Under the pieces are notes generated by a model that made no database searches, was not told where the DNA came from, and saw nothing but the letters and a program-made list of their open reading frames with translations. Shown here piece by piece: positions 26,500-34,766 of a stretch of 58,703 nucleotides of DNA. Each line of letters opens with the position of its first letter. Position 1 is the first letter of the stretch. The DNA is from Actinoplanes subtropicus (GTDB lineage: Bacteria > Actinomycetota > Actinomycetes > Mycobacteriales > Micromonosporaceae): contig NZ_JOJL01000044.1 of assembly GCF_000721705.1 (NCBI RefSeq), positions 1-58,703 of the forward strand. Reading direction: 5' to 3'. A program made the translations under genes and the position numbers.

Positions 26500-26841
26500 G
26501 TGGAGTTGGCAGACGACCCTCTGGAGGAGCCGGCACGCCAGCCTGCGGCTCTTGCGGGAGGCGAGCGGCTGAAATGCCTGCGAGGGCGGATGAGATGGAC
26601 CCAGCCGCAGCTGGCGCGTCGCTTTCAGGAGGTCGGGGCGTGGTATCTGGGTGCTCCGATATGGATCAGCTCGCTGGTGTCGATGATCAGCAAATGGGAG
26701 AAGGACGTCATCGTCCCCGACTCCTACAACCTGAATATCCTGGCTGAGTCGCTGGAGGTACCGGTCGAACAGCTCGGATTCCCCATAGATCCGCACTACG
26801 TGCACCCACCGCGTCGGGCGACGCCGCTGCCGCTCGACTAA
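26500..26841 (+). CDS. XRE-family helix-turn-helix regulator, 113 aa
   Basis: GTG start with GAAGGAG ahead (26488-26494). Residues 23-90 form a Cro/C1-type HTH: ERLKCLRGRMRWTQPQLARR, an insert WYLGAPIWI, SLVSMISKWEKD, then NLNILAESLEVPVEQLG. The C-terminus is short, so it lacks the DUF5753 sensor of many actinomycete XRE regulators. It sits directly upstream of the TGACAA repeat cluster at 26922-26948, whose position suggests a binding site for it; that link is inference. Confidence 0.85.
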   Translation: MELADDPLEEPARQPAALAGGERLKCLRGRMRWTQPQLARRFQEVGAWYLGAPIWISSLVSMISKWEKDVIVPDSYNLNILAESLEVPVEQLGFPIDPHYVHPPRRATPLPLD

Positions 26842-26908
26842 CGGCAGCCGCCCAGCGCTGGCGCGCCCGAAGCTTCCGTACTAACTCGATATCCGTCAAA
26901 GCGGCCTA

Positions 26909-26949
26909 TTGTCGGTACATCTGACAAGAAGTGACAAGTAGCGACAATG
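26909..26949 (+). promoter_or_regulatory. TGACAA iteron cluster 1 (three 10-bp-spaced repeats plus inverted copy)
   Basis: TGACAAGAAG, TGACAAGTAG and CGACAATGGA start at 26922, 26932 and 26942, exactly 10 bp apart, so all sites face the same side of the helix. An inverted TTGTC (26909-26913) lies just upstream. The last repeat starts 41 bp before the ATG at 26983. Same design as cluster 2 at 28038. Confidence 0.7.
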
Positions 26950-26982
26950 GATTAATGCCGTGTTGGTCGCGAGGCTGATCCC

Positions 26983-27735
26983 ATGAGTGATCAACGTTTC
27001 GACACGGCTCGTATGGGTCGGGCGGTCTGTCGGCCGACGACCGTGGTCCGCGCAGATCAGCCGCGACCGGATTCCGCCACGGCGCCATCGGCTACTGGCC
27101 GGGCCGGCCTCCGTGGGCCGCAGCGGTCTTGGGTTCCCGGGATGGTCGCGGCAGCGCGGCGGTTCTCGTACCTAATGGCCCCGCTGACGGGCATCCGTGT
27201 GCCGCCTTCGGTCCAGGCTGATCCCGGCGAGGCACGGCCGCAGCCTCCGTTCGCGTACGCCGCCGCGGCCCGGCGCGCTTTGCCTGAGGTAACCAGCGAT
27301 GCCTATCTGGCCGGCGGCCCGCTCGACGAACATCCTCGCGGCAATGGGCCGGCAGCGATCGCCTGCGTCGCGGATCGGTTGCCCGTCTACGACGTGCCAG
27401 CCGGCGTCCCGTTCGCGATCATGAGCGGCCGGCCAGTGCACCTTCCGGTCATCGATCAGCAGCGAGGATGGGTGCGATTGCTGCTGCCTGCGCGGCCAAA
27501 CGGCTCAAGCGGGTGGCTGGACAGCGAACGGGTCAGGATCATCCCCCCACCTGCCGCGACCGTCCGACCCGGCAGGGCGAGCGATACCTGTACGTGCGCC
27601 ACTGCGCGTCCGGACCCGCCGTTGGCGATCCACCCAGCCAGCACCAAAGTCGTGACCATGACAATCCGACCGGCTTCACGATCCACCTCGCGCAGTCCCC
27701 GTTCCTGGCCGCGCGGGCGCGCCGGCGCCGGCTGA
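26983..27735 (+). CDS. SH3-like (L,D-transpeptidase N-domain-like) protein, 250 aa
   Basis: Begins at ATG 26983, 41 bp after the start of the last TGACAA repeat; no clear ribosome site, so it may have a short leader. Residues 129-192 (ADRLPVYDVPAGVPFAIM, VHLPVIDQQRGWVRLL, PARPNGSSGWLDSERVRI) resemble the SH3-like domain preceding the catalytic part of L,D-transpeptidases. No catalytic YkuD motif follows: the remaining 60 residues are Pro/Arg/Ser-rich and look shifted. Probably a truncated or degenerated protein. The leading MSDxxxDTA recurs in the gene at 28100. Confidence 0.55.
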   Translation: MSDQRFDTARMGRAVCRPTTVVRADQPRPDSATAPSATGRAGLRGPQRSWVPGMVAAARRFSYLMAPLTGIRVPPSVQADPGEARPQPPFAYAAAARRALPEVTSDAYLAGGPLDEHPRGNGPAAIACVADRLPVYDVPAGVPFAIMSGRPVHLPVIDQQRGWVRLLLPARPNGSSGWLDSERVRIIPPPAATVRPGRASDTCTCATARPDPPLAIHPASTKVVTMTIRPASRSTSRSPRSWPRGRAGAG

Positions 27736-28099
27736 GGCCGCACCGATCGCGACGGTGTTGGTGGCGAAGCTGCCGGGTGCCTCGCCGTGCCGCACGCTGG
27801 GCTCGCGGTGACGGTTCACCCACTACCCCCTGAAACGCAGGCACGTCGTCATGGCCATCGACTGGCGCGCTGTGCGGTCACGTGATGACTGCGACGCGTT
27901 CGTCGGCTTGCTGGGCCTGGGCCGCATCAGGCTGGGCCTAGGCATTGTCGAGTCCTCTGGGGGCCTTGCGGTACACCTCATCCCGCCCGCCGCCCTGCCC
28001 GAAAGAACATCTGAGAACTTGGCAATGTAGATACAGGCGACAATACGTGACAACAGGTGACAATAGCTTCGTAGCGGTTGCAAGGCCACGCTTGATCGC
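27736..28099. other. intergenic stretch holding TGACAA cluster 2
   Basis: About 364 bases with no supported gene. It holds the second repeat cluster at 28038-28063 and remains of an apparent duplication of the 26.9-kb leader. Confidence 0.5.
28038..28063 (+). promoter_or_regulatory. TGACAA iteron cluster 2
   Basis: CGACAATACG, TGACAACAGG and TGACAATAGC start at 28038, 28048 and 28058, again exactly 10 bp apart. The last repeat starts 42 bp before the ATG at 28100, against 41 bp in cluster 1. The start region is also conserved (TTGATCGCATGAGAGATCA against CTGATCCCATGAGTGATCA), so promoter, leader and start codon belong to one duplicated cassette. Confidence 0.7.
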
Positions 28100-28378
28100 A
28101 TGAGAGATCACCCCACCGACACCGCCGCGGAGCGAATCGATGGCGCGGCGCCGCGCCGCAGCAGTCGAGGCGCTGCCGCAGGCGTCGTCGACCCGCTTCG
28201 GCCGGAACTGGTGAACCTGCCCGCTATCGATGAGCAGCCGGGCCGCGTCCTCGTCACCCCGGTCACGCCGGCGACGTCATCACGATCCCCCGGGCTGCCG
28301 GAAGTTTTGCGGCACCCGTCTGCGGCGTTGTCCGGCGCCCGCGCCCGTCCTCGGGCGGGTGTCCGCATCCGCCGCTGA
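28100..28378 (+). CDS. small protein related to the one at 26983, 92 aa, probably degraded
   Basis: Follows TGACAA cluster 2. The first residues (MRDHPTDTA) parallel MSDQRFDTA of the gene at 26983, and VNLPAIDEQPGRVLVTPVTP parallels VHLPVIDQQRGWVRLLLPAR. It seems to be a shortened copy that retains only part of the SH3-like segment. The C-terminus is Arg/Pro-rich. It may be a relic rather than a working gene. Confidence 0.45.
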   Translation: MRDHPTDTAAERIDGAAPRRSSRGAAAGVVDPLRPELVNLPAIDEQPGRVLVTPVTPATSSRSPGLPEVLRHPSAALSGARARPRAGVRIRR

Positions 28379-28432
28379 CTCAACTGAGCTAACGCCAGCC
28401 CTCACTACCCCGGTCCAGGAAAGGACACGACC

Positions 28433-28705
28433 GTGAAGACCACTACCACTGTGCTGCTCGCTGTTGCTCCGCTCGCCGCTGCGGCGGCGCTGATCGCCGC
28501 CCCGGCGGCGCCGACGCTGATGTGCGCTGCCGCTGCGGTGCCTGCGTATGCCGAGACGTTCAAGTTCACTTCTTCGGCCCTCGCGGGCATGACGGCCGGC
28601 CGCAAGGACGCTCCCGACCAGCTGGCCGTCGCGGGACCACGTGGACATTCACGCGCTCACCCGACCACCTCGGTGATCGTGACCGTGCCCAGTTCCTGTC
28701 TCTGA
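28433..28705 (+). CDS. small secreted protein, 90 aa
   Basis: GTG start at 28433 with AGGAAAGGA about 11 bases upstream. Residues 1-40 are a classic signal peptide: MKTTTTVLLAVAPLAAAAAL, then an Ala-rich stretch ending near VPAYAET (likely cleavage at AYA). The mature part would be about 48 residues. The sequence is not recognised, and the second half (RGHSRAHPTTS) may be weakly conserved. Could be a precursor peptide or extracellular effector; not supported further. Confidence 0.55.
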   Translation: MKTTTTVLLAVAPLAAAAALIAAPAAPTLMCAAAAVPAYAETFKFTSSALAGMTAGRKDAPDQLAVAGPRGHSRAHPTTSVIVTVPSSCL

Positions 28706-29277
28706 CCGGATGCCGCCCTGCCATTCGGGCGTGATCCCAGAGGAGCCGGACAGGCGAGCCGTCGATCAACCGAAGCTGATAGCCGCACACGCCGACGACC
28801 ATGCCCGACCTGGACGGGCCGGCCGCCGCGTCCGAGTGGGACTTACCCGCTGCTGGGTGGCCGGTCGCCGATGTCCACAGCCGGTCCGACGGGCTCACTG
28901 TCAGCAACCGCCCAGCGGTGCGGGACAGACCCCGGATCACCGCGTCAGCCTGCGGTTGCAGGGTGGGCTGCTGCCTTCGCCCCTGACGCTTGACAGCGCA
29001 GGGCTAAGGCTCCCGAACGCCGCCGGGTACAGGCCGGTCCCCCCGTGCCGGCCTGCCCGGCGGCCCCACCCCAGCCAGAACTGAACCACCAGTACCGCCG
29101 ACCGGCGCCGTGAGCCGCTTGACCGGGGGCCGGCCCGCAGGCCACTGCATCCGCCAGCTCAGCAACCCAACGCCAACCCATTTAGGGCTGTGCCGTGCCC
29201 GGACTCCGTCGCCGCCGGCCCCGGCCAACCACACCCGTGCACCGCGACCCGCGGCGCACCTTCTCCTGGAGGAGCCA
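28706..29277. other. long intergenic stretch before the P450 gene
   Basis: About 570 bases. Open frames here have poor codon bias and no ribosome sites. It holds a terminator-like hairpin at 29030-29055 and, at the end, the ribosome site GGAGGAG (29268-29274) of the P450. A promoter for the P450 operon is expected here but I cannot place it. Confidence 0.4.
29030..29055 (+). terminator. 8-bp hairpin
   Basis: CAGGCCGG (29030-29037) and CCGGCCTG (29048-29055) are perfectly complementary across a ten-base loop. Candidate terminator upstream of the P450 operon; no U-tract. Confidence 0.35.
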
Positions 29278-30543
29278 ATGATGCGCTTTGACCCGTTCGA
29301 TATCGGCTATGACCGGGACCCGGCCGCCATGTGGCGGCGGCTGCTCGCCGAGGGCCCGGGGGTCGGTTTCGACCCGGATTTGGGCCTGTGGATCATCGCC
29401 GGTTACGACAACGTCCGCGACGTGCTCGGCGACGGCCGCCGGTTCAGCAACGCCACGACGCTGACCCCGGTAGCCCCGCTGTCCGGGGCGGCGCTGGCGC
29501 AGCTGGCCGGTGTGCAGTGGACACCGGGCATCGTCAGCGCCGATCCGCCCCGGCACGCCGGGCTGCGGTCGGTCCTGCGGTCGGTCGTGCCCGGCACCGC
29601 CGAGCTGGTGCGCGACCGGTGGCTGCCGTTGTTGCTGCTGCGCGCTGGACAGGTGGCCGAGGAACTCGGCGAGCAGGGCAGCGTCGATCTGGTCGATCAG
29701 GTCAGCCGGCGGCTGCCGCTGCTGGTCATGCTCGACGTGCTCGGTCTGCCGGCCGAGGACGCCACGATGATCGGCCACTGGACTGCCAGCACGGCCGAGC
29801 TGCTCTGGGGCCGGCCCACCGCCGCGGAGCAGCTGGCCGGGCTGTACCGGCTGCTGGAGTTCCGGGATTACTGCCGGGCACTGATCCGCGTCCGGCTCAC
29901 CACGCCCCGGCCAGCGCCGGGCGTCCTCGGTGACCTGCTTGCCTACCGCGCCGGCCGGGAGGCGCGGCTGGCCGTCGAGCAGGCCGCCTCGCTGCTGCTG
30001 GACCTGCTGCTCGCCGGGTCGGCGTTCACCACGGCCGCCCTCGGGCACGCGCTCGAACACGCCCTGGCGGATCCGCGGCGGTGGAGCCGGGTGGCCGGCG
30101 ACGCCCATCTGCGGGCAACGCTGATCGAGGAGTCGCTGCGGTTCAGCCCGGCCGTGGACGGCTGGCTGCGGCTGGCGCTGTCCGACACCACCGTCGGCGG
30201 AGTCACCATCCCGGCGGGCAGCCGGTGCCTGGTGCTGCTCGGTAGTGCCGGTCACGACGAAACGGTGTACACCGACCCGCAGATCTTCGACCCGGGTAGG
30301 GCGCGGCTGTCGCGGCACCTGGCCTTCGGCTACGGCCCGCACCAGTGCCCAGCCGCCGCGCTGGCCCGCCTTCAGCTGGACACCGCGCTGGCCGTCCTGG
30401 CCCTGCGGCTTCCCGCCCTGCGGCTGAGCGCCGACCACGTCCGCCGGTTCCGGCCGTCGGTAGCGGTCCGGGCGCACACCGCGATGCCGGCAGTCACCGT
30501 CGGCAGCCGCTGCCCCGTCACGCACGGCGGGGAGGTCCGGTGA
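29278..30543 (+). CDS. cytochrome P450, 421 aa
   Basis: Haem-thiolate monooxygenase. FGYGPHQC puts the haem Cys at residue 357; EESLR gives the ExxR pair (285 and 288); a PERFxP-like FDPGRARLSRH lies between them. The I-helix motif reads AGSAFTT (246-252), with Phe where an acidic residue is usual before TT, so the normal acid-alcohol pair is altered. Start ATG 29278 (or 29281) after GGAGGAG. Its stop overlaps the GTG start of the PLP decarboxylase (GTGA at 30540-30543), so the two are coupled. It needs a ferredoxin/reductase, absent here. Confidence 0.9.
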   Translation: MMRFDPFDIGYDRDPAAMWRRLLAEGPGVGFDPDLGLWIIAGYDNVRDVLGDGRRFSNATTLTPVAPLSGAALAQLAGVQWTPGIVSADPPRHAGLRSVLRSVVPGTAELVRDRWLPLLLLRAGQVAEELGEQGSVDLVDQVSRRLPLLVMLDVLGLPAEDATMIGHWTASTAELLWGRPTAAEQLAGLYRLLEFRDYCRALIRVRLTTPRPAPGVLGDLLAYRAGREARLAVEQAASLLLDLLLAGSAFTTAALGHALEHALADPRRWSRVAGDAHLRATLIEESLRFSPAVDGWLRLALSDTTVGGVTIPAGSRCLVLLGSAGHDETVYTDPQIFDPGRARLSRHLAFGYGPHQCPAAALARLQLDTALAVLALRLPALRLSADHVRRFRPSVAVRAHTAMPAVTVGSRCPVTHGGEVR

Positions 30544-31691
30544 TATCCGCGGAGATGCTCTGCCCGCCGCCGGAAGTCGCGCCGGCGCGGCCGTCCAGGC
30601 TGGACCCGTACCTGAGCGAGGTCCTGGCCCGGATCAGGGCGGCGGACGCCACGAACATCGGCTATCAGCGCGCGACCGACATCGACTACACCCCGTTGAC
30701 GCCGTTCTTCGGGCACATGCTCAACAACCCGGGTGACCCCCGCGTCGACCCGCTCTACCCGCTGCACACCATGGACGTGGAGCGACGTGTCCTGGCCTGG
30801 TTCGCGCGGCTGTTCCGCGCCGAGCGCGGGTGGAGCGGCTACCTGGCCACCGGCAGCACCGAAGGGACCCTGCACAGCCTGCGGCTGGCCCGGGCCAAGC
30901 TGATCGACCCGATCGTCTACTACTCCAGCGCCGCGCACTACTCCGTGCCCAAGGCCGCCCGCGTGCTGGGCCTGCCGGCCATTGCTGTCGGCGCCGAACC
31001 GCACGGCGAAATGGACTACGCGGACCTGCAGGCCAAGGCGGCCCGCAATCGGTCGAGGGCAGCGGTCGTGGTGGCCACCATCGGCACCACGATGACCGAG
31101 GCGATCGACTGCGTTCCGGCGATCCGAGCCAGCCTGGATGCGGCCGGGGTCGCCCGGACCTGGATCCACGCCGACGCCGCCCTCGGCGGCGCCCCGGCCG
31201 CGCTGACCGGACGCCACGACTTCGACCTGCACCCGGGTGGCTCGGACAGCATCGTGGTATCGGGGCACAAATGGTGGGGCACCCCCATCCCGTGCGCCGT
31301 GACCCTGGCCGCCCACCGGCCCCTGGCCGACAGCCGCTTGGTCGCCTACATCGGCAACGCGGACACGACCATCGCCGGCTCCCGCGCCGGCCTGGCCGCC
31401 GTCCTGCTCTGGCACGCGCTCACCGAGCATCCCCTGGCCGGTCAACGGCTGCGCGTCCAGAAAGCCCGCGCGACCGCCGGCTACGCCCGCCGGCGGCTGG
31501 CCGCCAAAGGCTGGGCGTGCTGGCGCAACCCCGACGCCGTCACGGTCATGCTGCGCCCCCTGCCCGACGCGGTGGCCAAGCAGTGGCCCCTGCCCACCGA
31601 GGCGGACTGGAGCCATCTCATCTGCATGCCCGGCGTCACCACCGCCCACATCGACCGCCTGGTCGCCAACCTCGAAGGAGCCATCCGATGA
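30540..31691 (+). CDS. PLP-dependent group II decarboxylase (histidine decarboxylase-like), 383 aa
   Basis: Pyridoxal-phosphate enzyme of the amino-acid decarboxylase family. VVSGHKWWG places the PLP lysine at residue 244; IHADAALGG gives the cofactor-binding Asp; YLATGSTEGTLHSLRLAR and the YYSSAAHYSVPKAA segment match the family. The pattern (SGHK, IPCAV) is nearest to bacterial PLP histidine decarboxylases, but the substrate could be another amino acid or peptide. GTG start coupled to the P450. Its stop overlaps the ATG of the secreted protein at 31688. Confidence 0.9.
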   Translation: MISAEMLCPPPEVAPARPSRLDPYLSEVLARIRAADATNIGYQRATDIDYTPLTPFFGHMLNNPGDPRVDPLYPLHTMDVERRVLAWFARLFRAERGWSGYLATGSTEGTLHSLRLARAKLIDPIVYYSSAAHYSVPKAARVLGLPAIAVGAEPHGEMDYADLQAKAARNRSRAAVVVATIGTTMTEAIDCVPAIRASLDAAGVARTWIHADAALGGAPAALTGRHDFDLHPGGSDSIVVSGHKWWGTPIPCAVTLAAHRPLADSRLVAYIGNADTTIAGSRAGLAAVLLWHALTEHPLAGQRLRVQKARATAGYARRRLAAKGWACWRNPDAVTVMLRPLPDAVAKQWPLPTEADWSHLICMPGVTTAHIDRLVANLEGAIR

Positions 31692-32308
31692 TGAACATCA
31701 GCCCCGCCCGCACCAGCACGGTGGCCGACGCCGCCGCACCCATCCCGGCCCAGCACCCCACCAGCGCAACCCGCGTGATCGCCCGCACCCGAACCGGACA
31801 CGCGCTCGTGATGGTCATCGCCGCGCTGCTCGCCGCGACCACCCTCCTCGCCGGCGCGCCACCGGCACAGGCCGCCACCTATCGAGACATCAGGTCGGTC
31901 CGGTACGGCGTCTGCGCATACAACCTCGGCGACCCGCTGGAGGACTTCCGCAACCAGAAATGCGGCTCCGCCCCCACAACCAGAGGCAAGTGGACGGTCA
32001 CCCTCGTGGGCTACTACAACAACCACAAGCTCTGGGTCCTGCACCGCCAGGCCGGATCATGTCTGGGCGTCGACGGCACCCCCGGCAGCCGCACCGACCC
32101 ATACCTGTACATGAGTTGCGACCCCCAAGGCAGCCGCAACGTCTGGGAAATCTTCACCACCGGCAGCCGCTACGTCTTCAAAAGCTTCGGCGCCTACACC
32201 ACCTTCGGCGCTCACCGCTGCCTGGTCTTCAACGCCCCCGGCCGGGCCTACAAACCCCAGCTCGGCGCATGCAGCCTCACCAATACCAGCGACATGATCT
32301 ACCAGTAG
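31688..32308 (+). CDS. secreted ricin-B-like protein, 206 aa
   Basis: N-terminal charged region, then a hydrophobic segment (ALVMVIAALLAATTLLAG) and an Ala-x-Ala (AQAA) site near residue 63, a typical signal peptide with a long n-region. The mature part has paired cysteines and CLGVDGTPG, LYMSCDPQGSRNVWEI and CLVFNAPGRAYKPQLG segments, the pattern of beta-trefoil ricin-B lectin repeats, though shortened. The ATG overlaps the decarboxylase stop (ATGA). Extracellular carbohydrate or surface binding is only inferred. Confidence 0.75.
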   Translation: MMNISPARTSTVADAAAPIPAQHPTSATRVIARTRTGHALVMVIAALLAATTLLAGAPPAQAATYRDIRSVRYGVCAYNLGDPLEDFRNQKCGSAPTTRGKWTVTLVGYYNNHKLWVLHRQAGSCLGVDGTPGSRTDPYLYMSCDPQGSRNVWEIFTTGSRYVFKSFGAYTTFGAHRCLVFNAPGRAYKPQLGACSLTNTSDMIYQ

Positions 32309-32586
32309 GCCGCTGACCACCGACCGCGGCTACCTCGGCCAGCAGGCCCACCTCGCCACCGCTGACATCCAGCGCCCCAGGCGAAGCCGCAGCGCGACCC
32401 GTCCAGCCGAACGCGCCTGCGACGGAGTCGTCGGCTGCTGCCTGACCGGCCCATCTCCCGGTCGACACCCCAATCCAGCGCCTTCACGGGGCCGCCCCGC
32501 GCCACCACGGTCCGGGCGGCCCACTACCCCTGGTCCGGATCGCAGGCCGGCTCCCGCGCCACCTTCGCACACCCACGGAGATCCCG

Positions 32587-34029
32587 ATGACCGTCACCCC
32601 GCACCGCGACCCCCCAGGCCCGGCCGTCGACGATCGGCGGGCGTTACGCCGGTACCGGGTTGCCATCAGCGCGCTGTTCGGCATCGCAGGAGCCGTGCTC
32701 GGCGCCTGGACCGCGCGGATGCCGGCCATCCAGCACCACCTGCAGCTCTCACACAGCCAACTGAGCATCGCCCTGCTCGCCCTGGCCGCAGGCGGACTGG
32801 CCGGCATGCGATCCGCCGGCCGGCTCGTCGACCGCTACGGCAGCGCCGCGGTGGCCATCCCGACCGCGCTGATCCTCGGCCCCGCGCTCGCCGCCACCGC
32901 GTACGTCCCCTCATTGCCGACGCTGGCAGCGGCGCTGCTGCTCCTCGGCAGCGTGCACGGCCTATTGAACGTGAGCATGAACGCCGCCGCGTTGACCTGC
33001 CAGAACGCCTACCAGCGGCCGATCATGAGCGGCATCCACGCCTGGTTTAGCATCGGCGGCGCCCTGGGAGCCGGTGCCGGAGCCGGATGCGCCCACCTTC
33101 AGCTCAGCTGCCCGGCAACGTACACCGCCATCGGCGCCGCCATAACAGTGATCGCGGCCCTGGCCGCGCGCCGACTGGCCCCGCCGGTCCAGGTGGTGCT
33201 GTCCGAACCTGACCCCCCGGCCGGGGCGCGGCCGTCGCGGCACCGTGGACGCATCCTGCTGCTCGGCGCGCTCGCGGCCTGCTCACTGCTGTGCGAGGGC
33301 GCGATCGCCGATTGGTCCAGTGTTTACCTGGACGGGATCGGCGCCACCTCGACCATCGCCGGGGCCGGGTACGCTGCGTTCGCCGGGGCCATGACCGTCG
33401 GCCGGCTGGTCGGCGACCGGATCAGCGCCCGCGTCAAGCCGGTCACGCTGCTACGCGCCAGCGGCCTGCTGGCCTGCGCGGGCATGACCACCGGCCTCCT
33501 CACTGGTACCCCCGCGGCCGCCGTCGCCGGCTACGGACTGCTCGGCGCCGGACTGGCCGGCATCATTCCCCAGATCTACACCGCCGCCGGCACGCTCGAC
33601 CCCGACCACCCCGGCTCCGGACTGTCCCGCGTCGCCGCTCTCGGCTACGCCGGCTTCGTCGTCGGCCCAGTCCTCGTCGGCGCCGCCGCCATGCACGTCG
33701 GCCTCGGCCAGGCGCTGCTGATCCTGCCCGCCCTGGCCGGGCTCATCGCCGTCGCCGCGCCCGCCGTACGCGGCCCACGACACACGCCGGCGCACCGACG
33801 CATCGGAACCGCCGATCGCCGCCTCCTGGGCACGCTGGAACCAACCCCGCCGCAGCCCCCTACCCGGACACACGTCCGCGCGGAGCCCGACGCCGTGCTC
33901 ATCGAGGTTCGGCTCATGGTGCCGGCCTGCGCCGTGCACGGCAGCCCCGGGCGGGAATTGGCCGTCACGACCCGTCACCCGATGACAACTACCGCCATGC
34001 CCACCGATCGCGAAGGCTGGATCTCATGA
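32587..34029 (+). CDS. MFS transporter, 480 aa
   Basis: Major facilitator with about 12 membrane helices, in two six-helix halves: first from VAISALFGIAGAVLGAWTAR to ITVIAALAAR, second from ILLLGALAACSLL to LLILPALAGLIAVAAPAV. GRLVDRYGS and GRLVGDRIS are the cytoplasmic loop 2-3 and 8-9 motifs. Resembles YbjJ-like members. The last 80 residues are a hydrophilic tail (Pro/Thr-rich), longer than usual. Ribosome site GGAGAT before ATG 32587. Likely exporter for the product of the adjacent P450/decarboxylase/monooxygenase locus. Confidence 0.9.
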   Translation: MTVTPHRDPPGPAVDDRRALRRYRVAISALFGIAGAVLGAWTARMPAIQHHLQLSHSQLSIALLALAAGGLAGMRSAGRLVDRYGSAAVAIPTALILGPALAATAYVPSLPTLAAALLLLGSVHGLLNVSMNAAALTCQNAYQRPIMSGIHAWFSIGGALGAGAGAGCAHLQLSCPATYTAIGAAITVIAALAARRLAPPVQVVLSEPDPPAGARPSRHRGRILLLGALAACSLLCEGAIADWSSVYLDGIGATSTIAGAGYAAFAGAMTVGRLVGDRISARVKPVTLLRASGLLACAGMTTGLLTGTPAAAVAGYGLLGAGLAGIIPQIYTAAGTLDPDHPGSGLSRVAALGYAGFVVGPVLVGAAAMHVGLGQALLILPALAGLIAVAAPAVRGPRHTPAHRRIGTADRRLLGTLEPTPPQPPTRTHVRAEPDAVLIEVRLMVPACAVHGSPGRELAVTTRHPMTTTAMPTDREGWIS

Positions 34030-34766
34030 GGATCGATCATCGTCCAGAACGTCGTCGCCACTGGAACTCGAGCCCCGCGCTGTTCCAGGCCCCCGGTCAA
34101 GGCCGCCGCACTGTCGAGATCCGGTCTCCCGGCGGCCTGCCGGCCGGCCCGCGGGTACGCGAGCCGAGCCCGGCCACCGGCGGCGACCCGCATCCTCCGA
34201 GGGCGAGATCCGCGATACCGACGTTTCAGCGCCGGCCCTGGACGTGGCCTTGTGCAGCGATCATGGCGGTAGCGCTTACCGCGTGTGGCTCAGGCCGAAC
34301 ACCGGGCCCTGCGGTGTCAAGTCCGCCAGCGCCGCCGCCGACAGCCACCGGATCCAGCCAGGAACCGCAGCAGCAGGCCCTTGCTGCCTATCAAGGGATG
34401 TGGCGGTCCTACGCCAAGGCAGGCCTTACCGCGAACCGCGACGAACCGGACCTCGCCGTATACGCGACCGGTCCCGCGCTGAAGCTGCTGCGTGACGGCC
34501 TCGCGGGCTACCGGGCCAAGGGGCAAGTGTTCCGGGGCGAATACCGATCCAACCCGTCGGTCGCCGCAGCGACGCCGGCCGCGCGTCCCTCGACGGTCAT
34601 CATTGCCGATTGTCTCGATAGCACCAATTTCCTGGTCTACAAGACTTCGGGGGAGAAGGCCGACGACGTGCCGGGCGGGCGCCGTTCGACGAGCGCGACA
34701 GTGAGGATGCTGGGCGGGGTCTGGAAGGTCACCAGCTTCGCGGTCCGGAAGAAGGGCACATGCTGA
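34026..34766 (+). CDS. putative lipoprotein, first gene of the Tad-type operon, 246 aa
   Basis: The ATG at 34026 overlaps the MFS stop (ATGA). A lipobox LTAC (Cys about residue 87) follows the hydrophobic AAIMAVALTACGSG, preceded by an Arg-rich region longer than a normal signal peptide, so the true start may lie further downstream. After a Pro/Ser linker comes a domain (ALAAYQGMWRSYAKAG, LRDGLAGYRAKGQVF, ADCLDSTNFLVYK, GGVWKVTSF) of the kind seen in small NTF2-like extracytoplasmic proteins. Probable cell-surface accessory of the pilus. It overlaps the next gene by 7 bp. Confidence 0.7.
   Translation: MRIDHRPERRRHWNSSPALFQAPGQGRRTVEIRSPGGLPAGPRVREPSPATGGDPHPPRARSAIPTFQRRPWTWPCAAIMAVALTACGSGRTPGPAVSSPPAPPPTATGSSQEPQQQALAAYQGMWRSYAKAGLTANRDEPDLAVYATGPALKLLRDGLAGYRAKGQVFRGEYRSNPSVAAATPAARPSTVIIADCLDSTNFLVYKTSGEKADDVPGGRRSTSATVRMLGGVWKVTSFAVRKKGTC

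Noticed and set aside
26983..27735. full L,D-transpeptidase
   Set aside because: Only the SH3-like part is visible; the catalytic Cys-containing motif was sought in all three frames downstream and not found.
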